Part shown: piece after piece, positions 23,611 to 32,875 of the stretch
How the letters are laid out: every line of letters starts with the position of its first letter
How positions within the stretch are numbered: position 1 is the stretch's first letter
Assembly: GCA_944321925.1 (NCBI GenBank)
Contig: CALUND010000001.1
Span: 62,001-126,000 of the forward strand
DNA length: 64,000 nt
Source of the DNA: an uncultured Rikenellaceae bacterium
Lineage (GTDB): Bacteria > Bacteroidota > Bacteroidia > Bacteroidales > Rikenellaceae
Direction: 5' to 3'
Position numbers and translations under genes: made by a program
Notes under the pieces: model-generated
What the model saw: only the letters and a program-made list of their open reading frames with translations
Database searches by the model: none
What the model was told of the DNA's origin: nothing

Positions 23611-25182
23611 ATGTTCGAAACAGCCATCCAGATAACGGCCGTCGTGCTACTCTCCTTCTACGCGGCCATTCGACTCAAAAAAGAGCTGCAGATGATGCAG
23701 CAGAACTCCTATCGGATCGGCCGTTATTGGCGCTGGTTGCGGAGCGGCTTGGGAGCTGTCGATCGCATTACCGATCTGTTGTTGCTCGGCGTGGTCTTTT
23801 TCTTCTGGGGCGATCTCTGGGCGGAAGGCGGTGTCGGACTCGTGTCGCTTTATAAGTCGGTGAAGGAGCTGCGCACGCATTATAAGAAACCGCTTGTGTT
23901 TACGGCCCGGGCCGTTCGGTTGTACGATGTTGGAATTGTGCTTATTGCTTTGAGTGTGGTGGGCAGTTGGTGGTTTGCCGGTGAAGTCGAGTGGGGTATC
24001 CTGTCGGCCGTGTTGCTCTCCGTGTTCTCTTCGCTGGTGATCGTGTTTGCCGTATTGATTCTCATGCCTTTCGAGAAGGCGCTGAATCGTTGGTACTACA
24101 ACGATGCGCGGCGCATGCTTCGCATGATGCCCGACCTGGTGGTGATCGGGGTCACAGGCAGTTACGGCAAAACCAGCACGAAGCACTACCTCTACCGGAT
24201 TCTTTCCGAACACTACAACGTGCTGATGACTCCGGGCAGTTACAATACGACGTTGGGCGTGATCCGGACCATACGGGAACATCTCAAACCCTATCACAAC
24301 GTCTTCATCGTGGAGATGGGAGCCAAACAGCGCGGCGATATCCGGGAGATCTGTGAGTTGGTACATCCCCGCATCGGAATTCTTACGGCGGTAGGCGAAC
24401 AGCACCTCGAGTCGTTTAAGACGATCGAGAACGTACAGGCCACCAAATTCGAATTGATCGATGCTCTGCCTCCCGACGGGACTGCCGTATTGAATTGCGA
24501 TTTTCCTTATGTGGCTTCACGGCCGGTGGAGAATGTGCAGCGGGTCATCCGTTACGGGATTGAGAACGAGAAATGCGATTACGGAGTCAAGGATGTACAT
24601 TACGGACACGGAGAGACCGCGTTTACGGTGGTCGATGCGACCGGTGGCGAGCTTCGACTGACGACCCGGTTGGTCGGCAGCTGCAATTTATCGAATATTC
24701 TGGCGGGTGTAATCGTGGCTCGCACGTTGGGGCTCTCCGACGAGGAGATTCGCTATGGCGTGAGTCAGATCAGTCAGGTGGAACATCGTCTGAGCGTCAA
24801 GCGTACCGCCGCAGGGATTACCGTGATCGATGATGCATTCAATTCCAATCCGCACGGAGCGAAGATGGCGCTCGACGTATTGGCGACCTTCACCGGGGGC
24901 CGGCGCATTGTGGTTACACCCGGCATGATCGAGTTGGGCGCCAAGCAGTTTGATTGCAACCATGCGTTCGGACGTCAGATTGCGGCCGTCGCCGACTATG
25001 TGATTGTCGTGGGACGCTACAACCAAGAGGCCATCGTCTCCGGTTTGCGTGCGGAGGGGTTCGACGAAAAGAATCTTTTCACGGCTGTCGATTTTGCGGC
25101 TGCGACGGCGAAACTGCGCGAGACCACACAGGCAGGCGATACGATTCTCTACGAGAACGATCTGCCCGACACCTTCAAATAG
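23611..25182 (+). CDS. Membrane-anchored Mur ligase (MurF-like)
   Basis: 523-aa Mur ligase-family protein with an N-terminal membrane region absent from standard MurF: hydrophobic segments at about 1-20, 55-72, 108-125 and 132-155. The ligase part follows, with P-loop GVTGSYGKTSTK (about 178-190), Mg-binding Glu in IVEMGAKQRGDI, the His of GEQHLESF, and the C-terminal domain with DDAFNSNP and TPGMIELG, as in MurF. MurF joins D-Ala-D-Ala to the UDP-MurNAc-tripeptide; here an analogous amino acid or dipeptide ligation at the inner membrane is expected. Placement between a hydrolase and a Ddl-like ligase supports a three-gene pathway. Exact substrate unknown. Confidence 0.8.
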   Translation: MFETAIQITAVVLLSFYAAIRLKKELQMMQQNSYRIGRYWRWLRSGLGAVDRITDLLLLGVVFFFWGDLWAEGGVGLVSLYKSVKELRTHYKKPLVFTARAVRLYDVGIVLIALSVVGSWWFAGEVEWGILSAVLLSVFSSLVIVFAVLILMPFEKALNRWYYNDARRMLRMMPDLVVIGVTGSYGKTSTKHYLYRILSEHYNVLMTPGSYNTTLGVIRTIREHLKPYHNVFIVEMGAKQRGDIREICELVHPRIGILTAVGEQHLESFKTIENVQATKFELIDALPPDGTAVLNCDFPYVASRPVENVQRVIRYGIENEKCDYGVKDVHYGHGETAFTVVDATGGELRLTTRLVGSCNLSNILAGVIVARTLGLSDEEIRYGVSQISQVEHRLSVKRTAAGITVIDDAFNSNPHGAKMALDVLATFTGGRRIVVTPGMIELGAKQFDCNHAFGRQIAAVADYVIVVGRYNQEAIVSGLRAEGFDEKNLFTAVDFAAATAKLRETTQAGDTILYENDLPDTFK

Positions 25183-25357
25183 CGATCACGGAACGCGATT
25201 CGAATCGGATTCTATCTTCTGAGGAGGGAGACGACTCTGTGCGATCCGTTGAGGAGTGTGGTCCGGACACTTCTGTGCCGCTCTATTGGGTCAACTATTT
25301 TTCCGGATAGGGTACAAATTCTTCGTGGGAAATGATCCGCCAACCGATAAATCTCCG
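25183..25357. other. Gap between MurF-like gene and next promoter
   Basis: 175 nt with no gene and no clear terminator; some read-through into the Ddl-like gene is possible. Confidence 0.4.
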
Positions 25358-25365
25358 TAACTTTG
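25358..25365 (+). promoter_or_regulatory. -7 box of the Ddl-like gene
   Basis: TAACTTTG (TAnnTTTG). It starts a leader of about 130 nt that has strong hairpin potential. Confidence 0.6.
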
Positions 25366-25371
25366 GCCTTC

Positions 25372-25502
25372 GGTAACCTTGCGGTTGTCGGTTCGAGGAC
25401 TGCAAGTTCGATAACTTGAGGCTATTTTGTTGTTTGTCAGGACAATAATAGCCCGGTTCTTACCAAACTTTACGTTAAGTCAAGGAGAAACAAGTTTTTG
25501 AG
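25372..25502 (+). promoter_or_regulatory. Structured 5' leader of the Ddl-like gene
   Basis: Successive hairpins: AACC/GGTT (25375-25386), CAAGTT/AACTTG with a CGAT loop (25403-25418), and the strongest one, GGCTATT (25420-25426) with AATAGCC (25447-25453), extended inward by TTGT/ACAA. The start codon at 25503 is preceded by AAGGAG at 25482-25487. Could be a regulatory leader; no known riboswitch class recognised. Confidence 0.4.
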
Positions 25503-26687
25503 ATGAAAACGAATGTGGGTGTTTTCTTCGGCGGACGGAGCGTTGAGCATGAGATTTCGGTGCTTTCCGCTCTGCAGGCCATTGCGGCGATGGATCGTGA
25601 CAAATACGACGTAACGCCGGTTTATTTATCCAAGCAGGGCGAATGGTACACCGGCTCTGCATTGCTTGATACGGAAAATTATCGCGACATACCGGCTCTG
25701 CTTCGTCGTTGCAAGCCCGTCTATCTGAAACCCCATTACGGCGATCATAAACTCTATGCGGAACATCACGGTCTGTTCGGCCGCGATGTCGTTGCGACGC
25801 TCGATGTGATTCTGCCCGTCCTGCATGGGACCAATGGGGAGGATGGTATTTTTCAGGGTATGGTCGAGATGACCGGCATTCCTTATGTCGGTTGCAATCC
25901 GCTCTCCTCGGCCAACGGCATGGACAAGATCACCATGAAGATGATTTTGCGCCAGAGCGGTATTCCGGTGGTCGATTACGTCTGGTTTACCGACAAGCAG
26001 TGGGGCGGGGAACGCGATGCTCTGATCGAACGGATCGAGCAGCAGATCGGCTATCCGGTCATTGTGAAACCGGGGAACCTCGGATCGAGTGTCGGGATTG
26101 CAGAGGCGGTCGATCGCGATGCACTGATCCGTTCCGTTTCCGTAGCTGAGGAGTACTCCACCCGAATCATTGTGGAGAAGATGATTACCGATCTGCAGGA
26201 GATCAACTGTTCGGTGCTCGGCAGCAGCGACCGCAACGAGGCATCGGTATGCGAAGAGCCGCTCCGCAGCGGTGAGATACTCAGTTATGCCGACAAATAT
26301 TTGAGCGGCGGGAAAAATTCGAAAGGGATGCAGAGTACGCGTCGACGCATTCCTGCCGATCTGCCGCAGGATGTGACGGAACAGATTCGTCGTTATGCCA
26401 GGGAGACCTTCCGGGTGCTTTCGTGCGAAGGGGTTGCGCGGATCGACTTCATGATCGATCGTGCGACCGGAACGGTCTATGTCAACGAGATCAATGCCAT
26501 TCCCGGTTCGCTTTCGTTCTATCTTTGGGAGGCTTCGGGTGTGAAGTTCGGAGAGATGATCGACCGGTTGATCGATCAGGCTTTCCGCCGTTCCCGGGAG
26601 GCGGCACTTAAGACGGTGAGCTACGACCAGAATATCTTCAGCCTCGGCGGCGGGACCAAGGGAGGAAAGTTTGGCGGCGCCAAGTAA
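25503..26687 (+). CDS. D-alanine--D-alanine ligase-family ATP-grasp enzyme
   Basis: 394-aa ATP-grasp ligase. Ddl signatures: FFGGRSVEHEISVLSA (9-24), LHGTNGEDGIFQG (about 108-120), the ATP-grasp VKPGNLGSSVGI loop, and the C-terminal ARIDFMID..VNEINAIPGSLSF metal-binding block. Standard Ddl enzymes join two D-alanines for peptidoglycan; this one has a shortened active-site omega region and a distinctive Gly-rich tail (SLGGGTKGGKFGGAK). It may be a second, specialised ligase supplying the MurF-like neighbour rather than the main Ddl, which is not seen in this window. The start at 25503 has a good Shine-Dalgarno-like AAGGAG further upstream. Confidence 0.85.
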   Translation: MKTNVGVFFGGRSVEHEISVLSALQAIAAMDRDKYDVTPVYLSKQGEWYTGSALLDTENYRDIPALLRRCKPVYLKPHYGDHKLYAEHHGLFGRDVVATLDVILPVLHGTNGEDGIFQGMVEMTGIPYVGCNPLSSANGMDKITMKMILRQSGIPVVDYVWFTDKQWGGERDALIERIEQQIGYPVIVKPGNLGSSVGIAEAVDRDALIRSVSVAEEYSTRIIVEKMITDLQEINCSVLGSSDRNEASVCEEPLRSGEILSYADKYLSGGKNSKGMQSTRRRIPADLPQDVTEQIRRYARETFRVLSCEGVARIDFMIDRATGTVYVNEINAIPGSLSFYLWEASGVKFGEMIDRLIDQAFRRSREAALKTVSYDQNIFSLGGGTKGGKFGGAK

Positions 26688-26795
26688 TGCCCGACAGCCG
26701 GGGTGTCCGGATCGGAATCGAGTTCTGTGCCAATATTTCGGTTGCGGGGCGATTCGACGCTTTCGTTTTTGTGTGTGTTGCTAAAAAAAGAAGTG

Positions 26796-27077
26796 ATGGG
26801 ATCGAAACGAATCTCCAAAGGATGTCGGATCACGATGATCGTCGCAGCGATCCTGCAGATCGTTGTATTGGGGTTCCTGTTGTCTCCCCATCGGGAGGCC
26901 TGGATCGAGTGGCCGTTGCTTCTGTTGTCGTTGGGGCTTGTCGTTTCGCTCTATTTTCCGAAGACCCGTTGTCGGAGTCTCTGGAAGGTGACACTTTTTT
27001 TTACAGCGCTTCTGTTGTTGCTATTCCTTTTGCGCAGTTCTCTGGCGGTTTTTGCAGCTCATTTTGCGCAAGGTTGA
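26796..27077 (+). CDS. Small three-helix membrane protein
   Basis: 93-aa protein with three hydrophobic segments (about 13-30, 37-52, 62-85) and basic loops, so an inner-membrane protein. No family recognised. It follows the Ddl-like gene by 108 nt on the same strand and ends before a shared bidirectional terminator. The frame is open upstream to 26703, but ATG 26796 is preceded by an A/G-rich stretch and yields a compact membrane protein. It could belong to the Ddl-like transcript. Confidence 0.5.
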   Translation: MGSKRISKGCRITMIVAAILQIVVLGFLLSPHREAWIEWPLLLLSLGLVVSLYFPKTRCRSLWKVTLFFTALLLLLFLLRSSLAVFAAHFAQG

Positions 27078-27145
27078 CGCAGAACGGACAACGCCATTAA
27101 ACTGTTTCACAGGTACTTGTTTGCGGAGAATCGATTCTGGGAGAT

Positions 27146-27185
27146 AAAGAGAGGGACGACACATATTTGTGTCGTCCCTCTCTTT
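27146..27185. terminator. Bidirectional terminator between convergent genes
   Basis: Perfect 18-bp inverted repeat (27146-27163 with 27168-27185), 4-nt loop, A/T tracts at both ends. It shares the 13-nt inner arm AAAGAGAGGGACG with the terminator at 3282-3325. Confidence 0.9.
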
Positions 27186-27200
27186 TCAGAATTCTGTTTT

Positions 27201-28382
27201 TCAGAGCTCGATGGCATTGAGTTCGGCACAGACCAATCGGTAATCGCGTTCGAATCCGATGATCGTTTCCTGGACTCGGAGGAGTGTCTCCAATTGGGTA
27301 AAGTATTCCACGACCGAGATCTCTCCCGTTTCGAGCGCTTTCTCCAGGAAGCGGTCGTAGTCGATCGTCTCTTGAGCAATCGCCCGGTGACGCGACAACG
27401 ATTCGGCAAGTGTTTCTGCCCGTGCGTAGAGGGTTGCCACCTGGGTTTTCAGGTCGATGCGGGAACTTTCGAGTTGCGAGGTCGCATATTCGGCCTGCGC
27501 CTTGGCTCGTTTTACGTTGTTGCGGTTGCCGAACATCGGTACGCTCATCCCTACGATTACGCCGTTGAAACGCTCTCCCGGACCGAATTCGTGTTTGTAT
27601 CCCACTGCCAGCTTCGGCAACGATTCCGAACGGCTCACCTTCACTTCCTCTCCTGCCGCCATCTGTTCAGCGACTATGGCCTGCAGAGAGGGATCGGCCG
27701 TTTCGTAGAGCTGTTGCAGTTCTTCGAGCGGACGTAGCAGGGGACGCGGACCGAAAATGGTATCGGGGAACTGGATCTCTTCGCCGCCGTTCAGGTTTTT
27801 CAGACGGCTGAGCGCATTTTGGAGATCGATTTCCAAAAGTTTCAGCGCGTTTTGGGCATCCACCAGCTGCATGGCGGCTTCGTTGCGTTCGAGAACCGAA
27901 CCTTCGCCGGTTTGGTAGCGTTGTTCGTGGATCTCGGCAAATTTCTGCGCATGGTTTTCACGGATGCGCAGCACGGTGCGTTGTTGGCGCAGCGCAACGA
28001 TTTGGATGCAGAGCATTTCGGCTTCGAGCAACACCTGTTGCCGATAAGCTGCCATTTCGCCGGCATATTGATCGGCTTTAGTACGGGCCAGTTTGTTGCG
28101 ATGGGCGTAAGAGGTGGGAAAGTCGAACTCCTGGGTGACGGTCAGTTCGCCTGTTTTCCCGAGTGACGAGGGGTTGCCCCACTGATGGACGAACTCCACA
28201 TTCGGATCGGACAACGAATTGCCCACTCGGGCCTCCAGCGTCTGGGCACGTGTCAGCGATGAGCGCGCCTGCAGGGAGAGGTTGTTGGTCTCTATCTGGC
28301 GCAGTACGGCCTGTATGCTTTCTTGTGCCGCTCCGGCCGATGGCAGCAGGAGCAGCAGGACAATGACGATCTTTTTAAACAT
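27201..28382 (-). CDS. TolC-family outer-membrane efflux protein of the metal RND system
   Basis: 393-aa outer-membrane channel protein: signal peptide MFKKIVIVLLLLLPSAGAAQ and two TolC/OEP repeats made of long helices (EMLCIQIVALRQQRTVLRIREN; TQVATLYARAETLAESL) with the usual tail FERDYRLVCAELNAIEL. It forms the exit duct for the RND pump encoded just upstream. Its ATG lies 8 nt inside the end of the pump gene, so translation is coupled. Shorter than CusC because of a reduced N-terminal region; typical of Bacteroidota versions. Confidence 0.9.
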   Translation of the reverse strand: MFKKIVIVLLLLLPSAGAAQESIQAVLRQIETNNLSLQARSSLTRAQTLEARVGNSLSDPNVEFVHQWGNPSSLGKTGELTVTQEFDFPTSYAHRNKLARTKADQYAGEMAAYRQQVLLEAEMLCIQIVALRQQRTVLRIRENHAQKFAEIHEQRYQTGEGSVLERNEAAMQLVDAQNALKLLEIDLQNALSRLKNLNGGEEIQFPDTIFGPRPLLRPLEELQQLYETADPSLQAIVAEQMAAGEEVKVSRSESLPKLAVGYKHEFGPGERFNGVIVGMSVPMFGNRNNVKRAKAQAEYATSQLESSRIDLKTQVATLYARAETLAESLSRHRAIAQETIDYDRFLEKALETGEISVVEYFTQLETLLRVQETIIGFERDYRLVCAELNAIEL

Positions 28383-31300
28383 GGCTCTCTTTTTTACGAT
28401 TCAACATGAGGTACATGACGGGAATGACGAATCCGTTCAGGATGAGTGAGCTGACCAATCCGCCGAGAATGACTTTGGCCATCGGACTCTGGATTTCGTT
28501 CCCCGAGATATCGCCTCCGAGTGCCAGCGGGATCAGAGCCAGGGCGGAGGTGAGTGTGGTCATCAGGATGGGGTTGAGTCGGTCGAGCGATCCGTGGATC
28601 ACGCTCTCCCGAAGCGACATGCCTTCGTTCCGGAGCCAGCCGTAGTGCGACACGAGCAGAATGCCGTTGCGTACGGCGATACCGAGCAGGGAGATGAATC
28701 CGATGATGGCCGGAATGCTCACGATGCCCGAGGTGAGCCAGATGCTGAGGACACCGCCGATCATGGCGATCGGCATGGTCACCATGATCATGACCGACAG
28801 CCTGATGTTTTTGAACTCCTGGAAGAGCAGGAGGAAGATCACGAGGATGGCGATGATCGAAGCAAAGGAGAGTACGCGCACTGCGTTTTGGCGACTCTCG
28901 AAAGCACCTCCGTATTCGACGTAATACCCCTCCGGCATGACGATCTGTTCGGCGATTCGGTCTCGGATGGCATTTACGGCTCCGCCGAGGTCTCCGTCGG
29001 TAATGTTGGCGGAGACGACGATTTTTCGTTTCACGTTTTCCCGGTTGATCGTGTTGGGTCCGGAGGCCGAAACGATGTCGGCCACGTAGGAGAGCGGAAC
29101 TTTCTTCCCGTCGATTCCGTCGATCAGGAGGTTACCGATGCTTTCGATATCTGCTCTGCTTTCGGGATTCATTTTTACCGTCACATCGAACATGGCGCTG
29201 CCGTCGTATACCTCCGAGACCACTTCGCCGGAGAGTGCCACCTTCACGAACTCGGCGAATTCGCCCAACGTGATGCCATAACGGGCCAACATCTCCCGTT
29301 TCGGAATGATTTGCAGTTGCGAGCGCTCCACCTGTTGTTCGACGGTGATGTCGGCAATGCCGGGCAGGTCGGCGATGGCGGCTTTGATTCGGTTGCCGAG
29401 CGTAAACATCGTATTGAGGTCTTCGCCGAAGAGTTTAATGGCGATATCGGCTTCCGTGCCGGAAAGCATTGCGTCGATTCGGTGTGAAATGGGTTGTCCG
29501 ATTTCGATGTTGAGTCCGCGCAGTTGTCCCAATCGTTGACGGACATCGGCCAGGAACTCCGAGCGTGATCGTTCATCGAGAACGAAGGGGGCTTCCAGTT
29601 CCGAGGCATTCACTCCGAGGGCGTGTTCGTCGAGTTCGGCGCGGCCGGTTTTGCGGGCGACCGTCTGTATCTCGGGCACTTCCAGCAGGATCTCCTCCAC
29701 CATGCGTCCCATGCGGTCGGACTCTTCGAGCGAGATGCCCGGCATGGTTCCGATGTTGATCGTGAGCGAGCCTTCGTTGAATGGGGGCAGGAAACTGCTG
29801 CCGAGGGTTGCGAAAACGATGACCGCACCGGCGAACAGGGTGGCTGCGACGGAGAGAACGGCCTTTTTATGGCCGATAGCCCAATCGAGGGCCTGACGGT
29901 AGATCTTTTTCAGGAAGCGCGATACGGGGGGCTCTTTTTCGCTCTTTTTCAACTCTTTTTCTCCCGTGAGCATGTAGCTGCACATGACGGGGGTGAGGGT
30001 TACGGCCACGATCATCGAGACGAAGAGCGAGACGATGAACGAGACGCCGAGCGGTCGCAACATGCGTCCCTCCATGCCGCTCAGGAAGAAGAGCGGGACG
30101 AACGCGACGATGGTGATGATCGTGGCGTTGATGATCGAGGAGCGGATCTCGCTCGATCCTTCGAAGACGATCTTCAGGTTGGGTTTCCGTTCGGCGGGTG
30201 GTTTGAGGTGGTTTTCGCGGAGACGGCGGTAGACGTTCTCCACGTCGATGATCGCATCGTCGACCAGAGAACCGATGGCGATGGCCATACCTCCGAGACT
30301 CATGGTGTTGATTGTCAGCCCGAAAGCCTTCATCACCAAAATGGAGCCGAGCAGCGAAAGGGGAAGGGCTACCAGCGAGATGACCGTTACACGCCAGTTC
30401 ATCAGGAAGATGAACAGCACGATCAACACGAAGAGGGCTCCTTCGTAGAGCGCTTTCTGGATGTTGTCGATCGAGCTCTCTATGAACCGCGACTGGCGGA
30501 AGATGTCGGTGGAGATATGCACATCCGTCGGCAAGGTGCTCCGGAGTTCTTCCACGGTCTGTTCGATCCGTTCCGTCAGTTCGATCGTGTTGGTGGCGGG
30601 CTGTTTGGTCACCGTGATGAGCACGGCCGGTTTTCCGCGTTCCGAGGCGAGTCCCAGTTGGGGAAACTTGGCGCCGATTTTTACCTCGGCGATATCCTCC
30701 AGGGTGATCGGATCGCCAGACTCGGAGTATTTGACGAATCCGCGTCCGAGAGCGTCGGGATCCGTAGTGGCCGTTACGCCGCGGATGATGAATTCATTGC
30801 CGTATTGGTAGAGGGCGCCGCCGGAGGCGTTGAGGCTCATGTCGCCCGAGGCGTCGAGCACCTCATCCACGGAGACTCCGTAACGGCGCATCCGTTCGGG
30901 CGAGAGCAGGATCTGGTACTCCTTGATATCTCCGCCGATCACGGCAACCTGTGCTACGCCGCCCATGGAGAGCAGGCGGGGCCGGATGGTCCAGTCAGCC
31001 AGGGTGCGCAACTCCTGGAGGGAGGTGGTGTCGGCTGTAAGTCCGAGGATCATCATCTCTCCGAGGATGGAGGATTGCGGAGCCAGAATGGGTTGGCTTA
31101 CGGTGGCAGGCAACGATTCGCCGATGGCGGAGAGTTTCTCGGAGACGATCTGCCGGGCCAGGTAGATGTCGGTTCCCCAGTCGAATTCGACCCAGACCAC
31201 GGAGAATCCGGTGGTTGAGGAGGAGCGTACACGACGGACATCCGTCGCACCGTTCAGGGCCGTTTCGATGGTGAAGGTAACGACCTTCTCCACCTCTTCG

Positions 31301-31473
31301 GCAGCCATGCCGCTCGCTTCGGTCATTACCACGACCGTGGGGGCATTCAGGTCCGGAAAGACATCCACATCCATGTGTTTGGCCGTGTAGAGACCCGTGG
31401 CGGTCATGATGGCAGCCACGAGGATGACCAACAGGCGGTTGTGGAGTGAATATTGGATGATTTTGTTTAACAT
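28375..31473 (-). CDS. CusA/CzcA-type heavy-metal RND efflux pump
   Basis: 1032-aa inner-membrane RND transporter with 12 transmembrane helices and two large periplasmic loops; it exports metal cations to the outside using the proton gradient. The HME-type TM4 segment GGMAIAIGSLVDDAIIDVEN carries acidic residues expected for proton relay, and GGALYQYGNEF and VGRTGRAE-like blocks (KTGRAELDEHALGVNAS) fit HME-RND pumps. CusA's methionine-rich entry MPST is not present (MPGISLEESDRMG instead), so Cu/Ag specificity is not supported; Zn, Co, Cd or Ni are possible. Middle gene of a three-gene efflux operon. Confidence 0.93.
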   Translation of the reverse strand: MLNKIIQYSLHNRLLVILVAAIMTATGLYTAKHMDVDVFPDLNAPTVVVMTEASGMAAEEVEKVVTFTIETALNGATDVRRVRSSSTTGFSVVWVEFDWGTDIYLARQIVSEKLSAIGESLPATVSQPILAPQSSILGEMMILGLTADTTSLQELRTLADWTIRPRLLSMGGVAQVAVIGGDIKEYQILLSPERMRRYGVSVDEVLDASGDMSLNASGGALYQYGNEFIIRGVTATTDPDALGRGFVKYSESGDPITLEDIAEVKIGAKFPQLGLASERGKPAVLITVTKQPATNTIELTERIEQTVEELRSTLPTDVHISTDIFRQSRFIESSIDNIQKALYEGALFVLIVLFIFLMNWRVTVISLVALPLSLLGSILVMKAFGLTINTMSLGGMAIAIGSLVDDAIIDVENVYRRLRENHLKPPAERKPNLKIVFEGSSEIRSSIINATIITIVAFVPLFFLSGMEGRMLRPLGVSFIVSLFVSMIVAVTLTPVMCSYMLTGEKELKKSEKEPPVSRFLKKIYRQALDWAIGHKKAVLSVAATLFAGAVIVFATLGSSFLPPFNEGSLTINIGTMPGISLEESDRMGRMVEEILLEVPEIQTVARKTGRAELDEHALGVNASELEAPFVLDERSRSEFLADVRQRLGQLRGLNIEIGQPISHRIDAMLSGTEADIAIKLFGEDLNTMFTLGNRIKAAIADLPGIADITVEQQVERSQLQIIPKREMLARYGITLGEFAEFVKVALSGEVVSEVYDGSAMFDVTVKMNPESRADIESIGNLLIDGIDGKKVPLSYVADIVSASGPNTINRENVKRKIVVSANITDGDLGGAVNAIRDRIAEQIVMPEGYYVEYGGAFESRQNAVRVLSFASIIAILVIFLLLFQEFKNIRLSVMIMVTMPIAMIGGVLSIWLTSGIVSIPAIIGFISLLGIAVRNGILLVSHYGWLRNEGMSLRESVIHGSLDRLNPILMTTLTSALALIPLALGGDISGNEIQSPMAKVILGGLVSSLILNGFVIPVMYLMLNRKKESHV

Positions 31474-31489
31474 GGTCGTTCCTCCTCCG

Positions 31490-32830
31490 TTAGTGTGAAT
31501 GGCTGTGGGGAATGGCCGATGAGGTGGCCATCTTCACGTGAACCGCACCGCGTGTAACGACCCGTTCACCCGGCTGGATGCCGGAGAGAATCTCTACCTG
31601 TTTCCCGTCCGAAGCGCCGATTTTCACTTCGCGTCGTTCGTAGCACTCCTCGTCGAGCTGTACATAGACGTAGTAGACTCCCTGTGCCTCTGCAATGGCT
31701 GTTTCGGGAAGTGCGATCACCCCTTGACGGGCTCTCCCCAACAGATAGACCTCTACCAGCGAACCCGGAACGACACCGGGATGGCTGTCGAATTCGAAGG
31801 TTACCGGAATGAGTGTCGAGGTGCCGTCGTGCGAGCGTCCTACGGAGAGAATTTTCCCGTTCTGTTTTTCCAGCTCCACGAGTGTCCCGGATGCCGTCAC
31901 GAAATTGGCGCTGCGTATGTCGGCGAGTCTCGGATAGTAGCGTTCGGAGATCTGGGCCGTGAGTCGTTGGCGACGGTCTTTTGAGACGGTGGCGAGTGCC
32001 GTTCCCGCCTCCACGAAATCACCCGGGGCGATATTCAGCGCAGTTACATAGCCCGACAGGGGAGAGCGGACGGCACTCCCTTTTTCGGTACGTCCGGCCG
32101 CCAGGGCTTCCCATTCGCTTTGGGCTGTGAGGTAGTTCTGGCGGATCGTTTCATACTCTTTTTGCGAGATGATCCGATCGGAAAGCAACGTTTTTGCCCG
32201 CTCGTATTCGGCTTTGGCTGCCTCGTAGGCGGCTTCGGTCTTGGCGATCACGTCTCCGCCCGCCATCTCTTTCGAGGAGATGTAGAACAGAATCTGATCT
32301 TTTGCCACCCGGGTTCCGATGGAGAGCGGCGTTTCGGAAAATCCGACGACGCCCGATACGGGGGCGGCAACTCCTGTGACATCGTTTTGGGCCGGATCGA
32401 TCTCGCCGCTGCAACGAATTACCTCCCGAAATTCGACCGGCTCCACAGCCGCTACCGTAAAATCGATGCGGGCAGCCTGGGCGGCCGGGAAGACGATCTC
32501 GTTCGGCCGGGCCGAGGCACTCTCTTCATGATCGTGCCCGTCGTGTCCGTGGGGCGTTTCGGCGGCATGGTCGTGTCCTTCCTGTTCATGGTTGTGCTCG
32601 CTGTGGTCATGCTCGTCGTGTCCGTGTGATGCTTCGGCGGCATGGTCATGTCCTTCTTGTTCATGGTCATGCTCGCTGTGATTGTGTTCCTCGTGGTTGT
32701 CGTGTCGGGTCACCTCTTCTCCATGGTCATGGAGATGTGCGGTCTCGGCAGCTGTTTTCGTGGCGTTGCCTCCGCAGGCGGTCATGAAGGCCACATAGCA
32801 GGCTGCCAGCAGATAAATGAACTGTTTCAT
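31490..32830 (-). CDS. RND periplasmic adaptor with His-rich N-terminal region
   Basis: 446-aa membrane-fusion lipoprotein (MKQFIYLLAACYVAFMTAC, lipobox MTAC) of the HlyD/CusB type: lipoyl/barrel-sandwich and alpha-hairpin region (about 125-270), beta-barrel and membrane-proximal domains. Between residues about 30 and 105 it has an extreme His/Glu/Asp-rich segment built of a 25-residue direct repeat containing EGHDHAAE and HGHDxHDH, and it ends in HSHSH. Such segments bind Zn, Cu or Ni and could capture metal for the pump. The start at 32830 begins the lipoprotein signal; an upstream in-frame ATG (32866) adds no signal. Stops 17 nt before the pump gene. Confidence 0.9.
   Translation of the reverse strand: MKQFIYLLAACYVAFMTACGGNATKTAAETAHLHDHGEEVTRHDNHEEHNHSEHDHEQEGHDHAAEASHGHDEHDHSEHNHEQEGHDHAAETPHGHDGHDHEESASARPNEIVFPAAQAARIDFTVAAVEPVEFREVIRCSGEIDPAQNDVTGVAAPVSGVVGFSETPLSIGTRVAKDQILFYISSKEMAGGDVIAKTEAAYEAAKAEYERAKTLLSDRIISQKEYETIRQNYLTAQSEWEALAAGRTEKGSAVRSPLSGYVTALNIAPGDFVEAGTALATVSKDRRQRLTAQISERYYPRLADIRSANFVTASGTLVELEKQNGKILSVGRSHDGTSTLIPVTFEFDSHPGVVPGSLVEVYLLGRARQGVIALPETAIAEAQGVYYVYVQLDEECYERREVKIGASDGKQVEILSGIQPGERVVTRGAVHVKMATSSAIPHSHSH
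32561..32710. repeat. 75-bp coding tandem repeat in the adaptor gene
   Basis: Two imperfect copies with a 75-bp period (GGCGGCATGGTC begins at 32561 and 32636), encoding the His-rich 25-residue repeat; prone to slippage that would lengthen or shorten the metal-binding segment. Confidence 0.7.
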
Positions 32831-32875
32831 GGAATGTCTATTTTTTTTGTTGTCGATCATATACAATGCATTATG

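Noticed and set aside
29623..31218. Very long open frame antisense to the RND pump gene
   Set aside because: It is the shadow of a GC-rich coding strand; the translation is compositionally skewed (many Glu, Asp, Gly, His) and has no recognisable domain.
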